Part shown: positions 6,503-14,766 of the stretch, piece by piece
Position numbering within the stretch: the first letter of the stretch is position 1
Layout of the letters: each line of letters starts with the position of its first letter
Assembly: GCF_012979275.1 (NCBI RefSeq)
Contig: NZ_JABASZ010000014.1
Location: forward strand, 360,307-424,306
DNA length: 64,000 nucleotides
Direction: 5' to 3'
Source: Pseudopontixanthobacter vadosimaris
GTDB lineage: Bacteria; Pseudomonadota; Alphaproteobacteria; Sphingomonadales; Sphingomonadaceae
Translations under genes and position numbers: made by a program
Notes under the pieces: model-generated
What the model saw: the letters and a program-made list of their open reading frames with translations, nothing else
Told to the model about the DNA's origin: nothing
Databases searched by the model: none

Positions 6503-8476
6503 TCAGGCAGCCTGCTCGGCAATTTCGTCAGTTGCTTCCACGTTGGCCGCCTCGTCGCCTCCGTGGTCCGCCAGTTCGGCTTCTTCAGAACCGGCGAAAC
6601 GCATTATAGGTGGAACCCAGGCCTGCGCCCGTTCCTTGACCTCGGGCTCGCCAATGAAGTTGCCGGAGAAGATGCGCTCGGCAGCGCTCGCCAGTTCGGC
6701 CTTCTTCGATGCGGCATAGCGACTGACGAGTTCGGGACCGCCGGCGCCATCGAGCGCTTCGAGCGTGCGAGCCTTGGCCACGCGGTCGAAGTAGTTGGCC
6801 GCCGTGGGACGCCACCAATGCGCGGTCTCGATTTCAAGTAACGAGCCAAGCGCCTCGTGCAGCGGCACCGAACGTTCGCCTTCGCACGCAAGGCTTGCAA
6901 CTAGAGTGCGCGAGACGACATGGCCGAGCCAGGCCGAACGCGCCTCATCGGAAAGCGCCCGGAACCTCGCAAACCGCTTCACGTCGCATTCACCAGCACG
7001 CCAGCTTTCATCGAGCGACCCGGCAAACTCGGCCAGGGCAGCGCTCGCCGGCGCATCCTTGGCCTCAAACCCGGTGACCGGGCCGGAAGCGACAGAGCCG
7101 ACCAGCGTCGACGCTTTCTTGGCGCGCCAGTCATGTCCATCGACATCGGCAAGCGTGAAGACCATGAAGTCGAGCGCCAGTGCCGGATCGTTGGCGAGAT
7201 GGATCGCAAGGATGTCGCGGCGCTGCATGGCCAGTTCGTCGAGCAGGCGCTGGGACAGCGAGCTGCCCTTGGGCTTCGCCGCACCGCTCTCTTCAATGGC
7301 CTCGATCACGCCTTCGTCAGCGATGACTTCGGTCTCGGTGTAGAACTGCGGGACCAAGGTCGGCTCGCCATTGCGCGAGAGGACTAGGAAGGCACCAGCC
7401 TCGGATTTCAGTTCGTCAGCGAGGACCGGCGGCCGGTCATTGAGCGCGCGCATGGCGCGGTCGATGACGACGAGTTCCTGTTCGGCCTTGGCGACCTCGT
7501 CCTCGTCGCTGTCTTCGTCTTCGAGCACGGCGGCGACGCGGTCGTAGTCGGCCTCGAGCTCACCGAGCTCCTGCGCTTCCTGCTCGGTCATTGGCGCAGG
7601 CTCGCAGGGCAAGCGACCGAGACCTTCAACAAGGTCGTGGCTGACGTAGTTGCCAAGCGTCGGCCGGACCCAGGCAAGGCCAAATTCGAGCGCGGTCTTT
7701 TCTGCGGCTTCGTCCATGGCCTTGTGCGCGAGGTCTTCGAGCAGCGCGACATCGATCCAGCTCTCGCTGGCGTCATCGTCGAACAGTTCGCGCTCAATCC
7801 GGCCGCCTGCGGCGAGATAGGCATCGCGTCCGACAAGCACGGCCCGCGGATCGGAACCACGCACCGTGGCATCAAGCACCATGCGGCGGATCGTGTCAGG
7901 CGTGATCTGGTACCAGGCATCCTGCAGCTCGGCATAGACATGCGCCTGGCGCTCGACGTCGGAGATCGCGCCGTAGGCCTTGGCCATGTCGAGCGTGATC
8001 GTGCCTTCGGCGAGCGCTTCGAAGACGCAGGGTGCCAGACTTGCCAAACGCAGGCGCCCTTCGACGAACCGGACGGTGAGGCCGAAGCGTCGCGCTACGT
8101 CTTCCGTCGTAGCTCCTGCTTCGATGATGGAGGTGAAGGCCTGCGCCTCGTCGGCCGGGTTCATCGCGAGTCGCTGGAAGTTCTCGGCGAGGCTGGCTTC
8201 GCGCACTTCGCTTTCCTCGCCTTCGATCACGAGGCAGGTGACTTCGTGCGTGTCAGGCAAGGTGCCCTCTTCGGCCAGCGCCTGCAGTGCGGCGAGACGG
8301 CGACCGCCGGCCTCGACTTCGAATTTGCCGCGCTTTCCTTTGCGCACGACGAGGTTCTGCAGCAGGCCGCGCGCAGCAATGTCTGCCCGCAGCTGGAGGT
8401 CGGCCAGCACGTCGCTCGACTTGCGAACGTTGCGCGGGCTCGGGACGAGCTTCTTCAAGGGAATCGAATGGATCAT
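6503..8476 (-). CDS. Large ParB/RepB/Spo0J-like protein
   Basis: 657 residues, about twice the usual ParB length. Residues 1-110 are a ParB N-terminal domain: IPLKKLVPSPRNVRK, the CTP-site box as AGGRR at 56-60 (canonical GERR), and SLAENFQRLAMNPADEAQAF at 95-114. A helix-turn-helix follows at about 121-147 (ATTEDVARRFGLTVRFVEGRL). The long C-terminal part, with an acidic stretch (EDEDSDEDEVAK), does not look like a ParB dimerisation domain. No parA partner and no parS-like array are visible, so partitioning is doubtful; ParB-like proteins without ParA are common on conjugative elements. The start at 8476 (MIHSIPLKKL) follows the shared CCATCAGGAGAACACCC leader. Confidence 0.88.
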   Translation of the reverse strand: MIHSIPLKKLVPSPRNVRKSSDVLADLQLRADIAARGLLQNLVVRKGKRGKFEVEAGGRRLAALQALAEEGTLPDTHEVTCLVIEGEESEVREASLAENFQRLAMNPADEAQAFTSIIEAGATTEDVARRFGLTVRFVEGRLRLASLAPCVFEALAEGTITLDMAKAYGAISDVERQAHVYAELQDAWYQITPDTIRRMVLDATVRGSDPRAVLVGRDAYLAAGGRIERELFDDDASESWIDVALLEDLAHKAMDEAAEKTALEFGLAWVRPTLGNYVSHDLVEGLGRLPCEPAPMTEQEAQELGELEADYDRVAAVLEDEDSDEDEVAKAEQELVVIDRAMRALNDRPPVLADELKSEAGAFLVLSRNGEPTLVPQFYTETEVIADEGVIEAIEESGAAKPKGSSLSQRLLDELAMQRRDILAIHLANDPALALDFMVFTLADVDGHDWRAKKASTLVGSVASGPVTGFEAKDAPASAALAEFAGSLDESWRAGECDVKRFARFRALSDEARSAWLGHVVSRTLVASLACEGERSVPLHEALGSLLEIETAHWWRPTAANYFDRVAKARTLEALDGAGGPELVSRYAASKKAELASAAERIFSGNFIGEPEVKERAQAWVPPIMRFAGSEEAELADHGGDEAANVEATDEIAEQAA

Positions 8477-8580
8477 GGGTGTTCTCCTGATGGAATGAAG
8501 GCGCAGGTGAGGATCACGAGGCCCACAAGCCCAAAGGGCTCCCTCCACTCTCATTCTGAGATTGGGGTCTGCCCTAAGGA
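8477..8580 (-). promoter_or_regulatory. Leader of the parB-like gene with shared ribosome-binding element
   Basis: This 104-base leader contains CCATCAGGAGAACACCC directly before the ATG, differing from the ardC leader at one base, and a purine-rich GAGAGTGGAGGGAG farther upstream. A GGGCTTGTGGGCC dyad lies in between. There is no room for another gene between this start and the methylase-helicase stop at 8581. Confidence 0.45.
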
Positions 8581-11500
8581 TCAGGCGGCAAGCGCGGGGA
8601 GGACCGACGAGGCTCTCGACACCGGGACGAACAGCCGCGTGCGGTAGCGGATGATCTCGGTGAAGCAGCCCTTGTTCTTGTACCAGTCGAGCCGATCGGG
8701 GGAGAAGCCGATCAGTTCAAGGCGCTGTTCGCCGCCGACCAGCGAGCGTTTCACGGTGAGTGGATCATGGCTAGCAAGGCCCAGCGGTTTGCCGCTGGCA
8801 ATCACAAGCGCGCCGATCTGTTCTGCCGATGGTCCGGTAACCCCGGATAGACCAAAGGTATCGGCGATCGCAGCGAGATCGATATCGAGCACTTCGCGAC
8901 CGATGATCGACTGACCATCTTCGGCAACGAGCCGGGTGACCCGAACATGATCGCCTGGGAGGCGCTTCCAGACCGGAAGCAGAAGTCCGGTAGCGAAATG
9001 GACTCGCTCAGTGACCGGTGATTTGGCCGCCTCTTCTTCCTCGGCCCGCCAGGCGCTGGTGAACGCAGAGACGCCAATTTCCTCCCAGTGGCTCTCAGCG
9101 AGTGCCTCAAGGGTCCAGTTCGCGGACTTGAGCGGGCGCAGCAGGCGCCTGCGTTCAATCACGGCCCCGTCGTCGGCGATGAGGCGACGGGCTGGAACCG
9201 ACAGCGCGACCTTGCCTGACCGCATATTGCGCATCGGGATCGCGTGCCGGCTGCCGATCTCGTGCATCCGCACCAGGCGCTGCAATTGCAGAGGCCGAAG
9301 GTGCCTCGTCACTTCGAGCGAGACGAGGCGGGTCTCGGCTCGGGTCACGGGATCGGTGCGCAGGAGTTCATCTGCCAGGACCGTAAAATGATCGACCCTC
9401 ACGGTTTCCAGTCCCTGGTCGAGCGTTCCGGCCTCGCGCGCAGCTTCGATCCGCGCTTCGACAAGTCCGAGATACTCCTCGAAGATCGCGTTCTGGAGCG
9501 CGATCGGCAGCGCAAGAATGCGGTTGAGCCAGCGTTGGATCGTGGGGAGATTGTCGGTCAGTCCACCATCTGGACTTTCGAGCCGGAGGCCCGTTCGCTC
9601 GACGAAGTTGCCGAATGTGGTGGCTTCGAGCCTGCCGTCATAAAGCAGCTGGAACCATCGGGTGAGCGCGTCGCGCGCATAGTCGCTTTCGAGATTGTCT
9701 GCCGGGTCGAACAGGTTTTGTCCGCCGGTCTGGCGCTGGCCGCGCGTCAGCGCGCCTAATGCGTCGAGCCTTCGCGCAATGGTCGATATGAACCGGCGCT
9801 CGCCCTTCACGTCGGTGGTTACCGGCCGGAACAGCGGAGCCGAGGCCTGGTTGGTGCGGTTGGTACGACCGAGACCCTGGATAGCGTTGTCGGCGCGCCA
9901 GCCCGGCTCGAGCAGGAAATGGACCCGGCGTTGCTGGTTCCGGCAGCCGAGGTCGGCATGGTAGGAACGCCCCGTACCGCCCGCATCCGAGAAGACCAGG
10001 ATGCGCTTGGTCCCTTCCATGAAGCTTTGGGCTTCGGCGACATTGGCGCTGGGGCTACGCCGTTCGAGGCGCTGCTCACCATCGCGGCCCAGGACAAGCC
10101 TGCGGGTCCGGCCCGTGACTTCGGCCACGGCGTCGGTTCCGAAATGTTCGATAATCGCATCGAGCGCAGTGGCGATGGGCGGCAGTGCGCAAAGCTGTTC
10201 GATCAGCGCATCGCGCGCAGCAATTGCGCGCGGGCAGAAAACGGGATTGCCCTCTCCGTCGCTCATCGCCTCGGAGCGAAGATTGCCGTCCTCGTCGGCG
10301 AAGACCTCCATCAATCGTATCGGGAAGCTCTTCGTAAGGTAGTCGATGACGTATTCACGCGGGGACAGATCGATATCGAGAGCTTCGCGTTCTTCCACGG
10401 TAAGGTCGGCAAGGCGCCGGTCGAGCATGGCCTCGGCGGTCGAGACCAGCTGCACGACAACCGAATGCTCTTCGCCAAGCGCTACTTCCATCGCGGGGAT
10501 CAGGCTCGGCAATTTCATCGAAAGCAGGAGCTGGGCAAAGAAGCGCTGCTTGGTGCCTTCAAAGATCGATAGCGCCGCAGTCTTGGCATTGCGGTTGAGC
10601 GTGTCGCCGCTGTCCTCGTCGACCACGCGGGTTGCTTCGAGCGCCGCTTCGAGGTTGCGGTGGATGATCGCCCATGCCTCCGCATAGGCATCGTAGATCC
10701 GTACCTGTGCTTCGGTCAGGCTATGTTCGAGGATGTCGTACTCGACCCCGGCGAAGGACAGCGCACGGGCAAGATAGAGGCCCTGGGCCTTGAGATCACG
10801 GGCGACGAGCTCCATCGCCGCGCCGCCGCCAGCGCGGATCTCGGTCATGAATGCCTCGTGGGTCGGAAAAGCGGTCTCGGGTCCCCAAAGGCCGAGGCGG
10901 GAAGTGTAACCGAGGTTGGCAATATCCGAAGCGCCAGTGGCAGAAGCATAGAGCACGCGGGCGCGCGGGAGATGGTTCTGCAGCCTGAGGCCCGCCATCC
11001 CTTGTTCGGAGCCCTTGGCCTTGCCGCGGATTGAAGATCCCCCGAGCGCATTAGCCATCGCATGGGCTTCGTCGAAAGCGATCACGCCGTCGAAATCCTC
11101 GCCCGCCCAGGCAAGGATCTGGTCGAGCCGCGTATCCTCGGCGCGGCCCGAGCGCAGCGTCGGATAGGTGACGAAGAGAATGCCTTCGGATATCGTTACG
11201 GGCTGGCCGAGTTTCCAGCGCGAGAGCGGCTGGAGATCGAGCGGCAGCCCGCCCAGCGCTTCCCAGTCGCGGCGTGCATCTTCAAGGAGCGCCTCGTTCT
11301 TGGTGATCCAGACATGTCGGCGCTCGCCTGCGAGCCAGCGATCCATGATGACCGCGGCGATCTGCCGTCCTTTGCCCGCTCCGGTTCCGTCGCCGAGGAA
11401 GAAGCCTTGACGGTAGGAGTGTCCGTCCTCGGAGAGTTCCAGCGAGGTGCCTTCCTGGCTCACCTTGAACTGACCCGGAAGATCGCGCGCAAATGCCTGG

Positions 11501-12828
11501 GCAGCGTAGACCAGTGTCTCGCATTGCGCTTCGGACAGCAGGCCATCGGCCTGCCAACATGCGGGAAGGCGCGGGCAAACATCGGGCTGCGGTGCCGCGA
11601 CCGAACCCATGGCGACCGATTCCACGAGCGGGGTGGGATGGACCGGAGCATCTTCGAAGGCGATGCGGCTGGGCCGGTACGGCAGGTAGATGCCTGCCTG
11701 TTCGGGCACAGGCGCGGGGTCGGCGAGGACCGAATAGGCAAGGTCGATCGCATTCGCGGTGGCTGCTGGTGTCGCGGCGAACGGCGCCACCGGCCGAACC
11801 GGCGCGCTTTGGGCCGAAGTCTTGCCAACGAGGCGCACTGGCTTGCCGAGCGGCAGGCGATGGATGTTGGCGGAGGTCTGTACGCGTGGCGGAAGCGCAG
11901 TGATAAGCTCGTGGAGCGAGATGAGGTCGGCAGTATCTCCGGTGATCGCAGGCGAGGACGCAGTCGGCGTCTTGTCGAACACAACCAGGCGAACGGCGAT
12001 CCCTGTCCCTGTCCGGCGAAACATCTGCTGCAGGCGAACATCGAGGAGCAGCGATGCTTCGTCCTGTTCCTTGGCGAAGGCGGAGGCGTCGAAGCCTTCA
12101 GGCATAATGGCGACGATCCTCGCCCGATTAGCAGCGGCCCGGATTGCACCGCGTAGGTGACGCATAGCGGTCTTACCGTCCTTGCCGCGTTCCAGGCTGT
12201 GAGCGAACGGCGGGTTCATCAGCACGGCAGACGGAACAGGGCCGCGAAGCAAGTCGGCGATCAGTTCCCCGTCATGCGCAGTGATGGTGGCCGTGGGGAA
12301 GACGTGGGCCAGACCGTCTCGTCTTGCCGGATCGATCTCGTTGAGGAGCAGCGAAGCGTTCTGGAGGCACCCCCCGAGAGCAAGGGCACCATTGCCTGCG
12401 GACGGTTCGAGCAGCGTGTCTTGCGCGCAGACAGCTGCGGCCTTCGCCATCAGCCAGGCCAGCATTGGCGGGGTCGAGAACTGCTGGAGCTCGACCTGTG
12501 CTTCGCTGCGAACGTGCCGCGGCGGCAAGGCTGCTTCGAGCCAGTCGAACCGCGCTTCGGCTTCGTGTACATTCGTCGCCAGATCGATCCGTGAGGACTC
12601 TCGAAGCCAGAGTAGTGCGCCGATCTCGACCGCGCTGTTGTAGTCGTCGATCGTCCAGGCACCTCCCCAATCCAGAACACCGGTCTCTTCGGCGAACAGC
12701 CCGGAAATGTCGGTACGGGTAAGATGACGTCCCGAAGCAAGAAGCGCGGCAACTCGGGTGCCAATGGCATAGGCCAAGGGCTTGGACGGCAACTGCTCGC
12801 CGGCGGGAAACAGGTCTGATTGAAACAT
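8581..12828 (-). CDS. N6-adenine methylase fused to a strawberry-notch-like SF2 helicase
   Basis: 1415 residues. An N-terminal methyltransferase domain has the S-adenosylmethionine motif EPSAGNGALA at 141-150 and the catalytic motif VLMNPPFAH around 205-208, as in N6-adenine DNA methylases. A linker rich in Pro/Ala follows (about 320-430). The second half is a superfamily-2 NTPase of the strawberry-notch type: Walker A GDGTGAGKGRQ at 479-489, DEAH at 586-589, SAT at 629-631, and the arginine-finger motif QGLGRTNRTNQ at 984-994. The protein could modify and remodel element DNA. It stands between the primase-like and ParB-like genes. The start at 12828 (MFQSDLFPAG) follows TAGGAGGA; the nine-residue upstream extension is rejected. 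Confidence 0.9.
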   Translation of the reverse strand: MFQSDLFPAGEQLPSKPLAYAIGTRVAALLASGRHLTRTDISGLFAEETGVLDWGGAWTIDDYNSAVEIGALLWLRESSRIDLATNVHEAEARFDWLEAALPPRHVRSEAQVELQQFSTPPMLAWLMAKAAAVCAQDTLLEPSAGNGALALGGCLQNASLLLNEIDPARRDGLAHVFPTATITAHDGELIADLLRGPVPSAVLMNPPFAHSLERGKDGKTAMRHLRGAIRAAANRARIVAIMPEGFDASAFAKEQDEASLLLDVRLQQMFRRTGTGIAVRLVVFDKTPTASSPAITGDTADLISLHELITALPPRVQTSANIHRLPLGKPVRLVGKTSAQSAPVRPVAPFAATPAATANAIDLAYSVLADPAPVPEQAGIYLPYRPSRIAFEDAPVHPTPLVESVAMGSVAAPQPDVCPRLPACWQADGLLSEAQCETLVYAAQAFARDLPGQFKVSQEGTSLELSEDGHSYRQGFFLGDGTGAGKGRQIAAVIMDRWLAGERRHVWITKNEALLEDARRDWEALGGLPLDLQPLSRWKLGQPVTISEGILFVTYPTLRSGRAEDTRLDQILAWAGEDFDGVIAFDEAHAMANALGGSSIRGKAKGSEQGMAGLRLQNHLPRARVLYASATGASDIANLGYTSRLGLWGPETAFPTHEAFMTEIRAGGGAAMELVARDLKAQGLYLARALSFAGVEYDILEHSLTEAQVRIYDAYAEAWAIIHRNLEAALEATRVVDEDSGDTLNRNAKTAALSIFEGTKQRFFAQLLLSMKLPSLIPAMEVALGEEHSVVVQLVSTAEAMLDRRLADLTVEEREALDIDLSPREYVIDYLTKSFPIRLMEVFADEDGNLRSEAMSDGEGNPVFCPRAIAARDALIEQLCALPPIATALDAIIEHFGTDAVAEVTGRTRRLVLGRDGEQRLERRSPSANVAEAQSFMEGTKRILVFSDAGGTGRSYHADLGCRNQQRRVHFLLEPGWRADNAIQGLGRTNRTNQASAPLFRPVTTDVKGERRFISTIARRLDALGALTRGQRQTGGQNLFDPADNLESDYARDALTRWFQLLYDGRLEATTFGNFVERTGLRLESPDGGLTDNLPTIQRWLNRILALPIALQNAIFEEYLGLVEARIEAAREAGTLDQGLETVRVDHFTVLADELLRTDPVTRAETRLVSLEVTRHLRPLQLQRLVRMHEIGSRHAIPMRNMRSGKVALSVPARRLIADDGAVIERRRLLRPLKSANWTLEALAESHWEEIGVSAFTSAWRAEEEEAAKSPVTERVHFATGLLLPVWKRLPGDHVRVTRLVAEDGQSIIGREVLDIDLAAIADTFGLSGVTGPSAEQIGALVIASGKPLGLASHDPLTVKRSLVGGEQRLELIGFSPDRLDWYKNKGCFTEIIRYRTRLFVPVSRASSVLPALAA

Positions 12829-12903
12829 GGCAATTCGTCCTCCTAATGAAGGCATCGGGGCACGCCCTCTGCCGGATCAGGAATTCGAGAAGCCCTCTCT
12901 CCT

Positions 12904-13812
12904 CTACGGCGCCGCCTTGCGGCTCAGCCATGCTGTCAGTTCATCGTTCCAGTCGGTGTCGCGTGAGGATGGTTTGCGAACGTGGATCGTCCGTTCATCG
13001 CAGGCATAGGCGGACAGGCCACGCGAGGCAGCCAGCTCGCCGCCAGCATCGTGATCGACGAAGAGATGAAGCTCGGTCACGCTTTCGGGCACACTAACGA
13101 GGCCGAAACGCTCATTCCCCAGGGTCGCCCAGACGGGAATGCCGGTGAGAGCATAAGCCGACATCGCGCTCTCGATTCCCTCAGCAAGGCCGAGCTTGCC
13201 AGAGGCCGGAGCGAAGAGGCGGACAGCAGATTCACCGAGCGCGCCAAGCGCGCGTTTCGGCTTGTCGAAAGCGGCCTTGGTATTGCCCGAAAGGAACGTG
13301 CGATGGACGGCGACCGGCCCCTCGTCGAGGCTGACTGCCGCGATCAGGGCGGGCAAAAAGCGGGTCCGTCCTTTTGGACCAAGCGGCGTTCGTGGATGGA
13401 AGCGGAGCGCTGGAGATGCGGCGAGGATGCCGCGGCTCTCAAGATATTCCTTTGCCGGACTGGCACGCAGTGGCTGTGCATCGCGCCAGATCCTCAGCGC
13501 TGCCGCCGAGGGTTTGCGGGTGCTGGTCGGTTCGGGGCCGTTGGTGGTCGCAGAAGCTGAAAAAAGCGCCGGTGCCTCGAATCCTTCACGCGCCAATGCA
13601 GACAACACGCTCTGCTGATCGCATCCCGCAAAGCAATGGAAGAGGATGGCCTGTCGGCCGAGCGACACACCGAGTGACGGCGTGCGATCATCATGCGCAG
13701 GGCAGCAGGCCATGCCCTTGGTGCCGGACCACTTGCCGCCCCGGCTTTCGCAGATCTTGCGGGCGGTGTCCTCAAGCGAGGTACGTGACAGGGTTGAATT
13801 CGAAACGGGCAT
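12904..13812 (-). CDS. CHC2 zinc-finger / TOPRIM primase-like protein
   Basis: 302 residues. The N-terminus has a CHC2-type zinc finger: CCPAHDDRTPSLGVSLG with Cys37 and His40, then HCFAGC with Cys60 and Cys64. The C-terminal part is a TOPRIM domain with the metal-binding glutamate in LAEGIES (Glu211) and the acidic DHD at 253-255 in LHLFVDHDAGG. Such two-domain proteins are found on mobile elements and are thought to prime replication of transferred DNA. It is shorter than chromosomal DnaG and lacks the DnaB-binding domain. It is the first gene of the minus-strand DNA-processing set, and its leader holds GGAGAGAGGG. Confidence 0.87.
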   Translation of the reverse strand: MPVSNSTLSRTSLEDTARKICESRGGKWSGTKGMACCPAHDDRTPSLGVSLGRQAILFHCFAGCDQQSVLSALAREGFEAPALFSASATTNGPEPTSTRKPSAAALRIWRDAQPLRASPAKEYLESRGILAASPALRFHPRTPLGPKGRTRFLPALIAAVSLDEGPVAVHRTFLSGNTKAAFDKPKRALGALGESAVRLFAPASGKLGLAEGIESAMSAYALTGIPVWATLGNERFGLVSVPESVTELHLFVDHDAGGELAASRGLSAYACDERTIHVRKPSSRDTDWNDELTAWLSRKAAP

Positions 13813-13950
13813 ACCGGCTCCATCGCCTCACAATTGCCCCTCCAACCGACCCTCTCTCCTCTCGGATAAGCACGCAAAAAAGCGTTTTCCTACACCTATT
13901 TGTTCTATTTATGTTCTCTTACAGATCGAGGCAAGGTGAAAGGTTATGCG

Positions 13951-14559
13951 ATGCGAATGTATCTGGTGGCCTGCGGTTGCGGTGCGCTAGCGATTGCGAT
14001 TGCGATAGCGATACCGATCTCGGGGTCTGCGCGGGCGCGGGAGTTTCAAGTCTTCGACCATGACCTCAGCAAAGTTGAGGTTACAACCGACAAAGGTCTT
14101 GGCTTTAACCCGACTGCAATCGACTTGGCCAAACCAGAAGGCGGCAAGGCTTATATCGATAGAAGCTTCAAGGAAGCTTTGTACGAGCCACTCATCCGGC
14201 AAGCTGAAGCGCGATACCAATTACCGCCTCGACTGCTTCAGGCCCTGATTTGGCAGGAATCGCGGTTCAACCCGATGGCGATCAGTCCGGCTGGCGCCGC
14301 TGGTCTCGCTCAACTGATGCCGGGAACGGCAAGAGAACTCGGTGTCAGCAATCGCCACGATCCGGCTCAGAACATCGACGGTGGCGCGCGGTATCTGAAG
14401 CAGATGCTAGAGCGCTTTGGTGCGATCCATCTCGCGCTGGCCGCCTACAACGCTGGACCCGGCGCCGTGTCGCGAGCCGGCGGGATACCGAAAAATCGGG
14501 AAACGCCTGGATATGTGAAGAGCGTTATCGACCGATGGATGGCATACAGCTCGATATGA
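13951..14559 (+). CDS. Lytic transglycosylase (SLT family) with signal peptide
   Basis: 202 residues. A Sec signal peptide MRMYLVACGCGALAIAIAIA ending at SARA leads to a periplasmic SLT domain with catalytic glutamate Glu103 in LIWQESRFNPMAISP, the GAAGLAQLMPGTARELG motif and the AAYNAGPGAV motif. It cleaves peptidoglycan between MurNAc and GlcNAc. On mobile elements such enzymes open the wall for conjugation machinery, although no type IV secretion genes are visible here. The signal-peptide core is encoded by GCGATT hexamer repeats. The start at 13951 has AAAGG seven bases upstream; ATG 13957 is an alternative. Confidence 0.9.
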   Translation: MRMYLVACGCGALAIAIAIAIPISGSARAREFQVFDHDLSKVEVTTDKGLGFNPTAIDLAKPEGGKAYIDRSFKEALYEPLIRQAEARYQLPPRLLQALIWQESRFNPMAISPAGAAGLAQLMPGTARELGVSNRHDPAQNIDGGARYLKQMLERFGAIHLALAAYNAGPGAVSRAGGIPKNRETPGYVKSVIDRWMAYSSI

Positions 14560-14759
14560 CTACGAATCGGAAAAGGATCAGCGGACGGCTCGAGCATCTT
14601 CCTCGGGGAGCTGCAATTGTAACCGATGCCGGTGATCACTGGGTTCTTGAAGACTATGAACCCTCAAACGATGACTTCGGATTTGAAGTTACCGCAGAGG
14701 GTATTGTCGTCGGGTTCGACCGGCTTCGCGTCGAATGGCTTGGTCAGGTGTTCGCTTAG
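14556..14759 (+). CDS. Small DUF5818-like protein
   Basis: 67 residues beginning MTTNRKRISGRLEHLPRGAA and ending FDRLRVEWLGQVFA. The layout (G-R-L near the start, a WVLED strand, VTAEGIVVGFDRLRV near the end) resembles the OB-like DUF5818 family, a weak recognition. It overlaps the lytic transglycosylase stop by 4 bases (ATGA) and so is co-translated with it. It is convergent with the integrase, whose stop lies 7 bases away. Function unknown. Confidence 0.65.
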   Translation: MTTNRKRISGRLEHLPRGAAIVTDAGDHWVLEDYEPSNDDFGFEVTAEGIVVGFDRLRVEWLGQVFA

Positions 14760-14766
14760 GAGCAGG

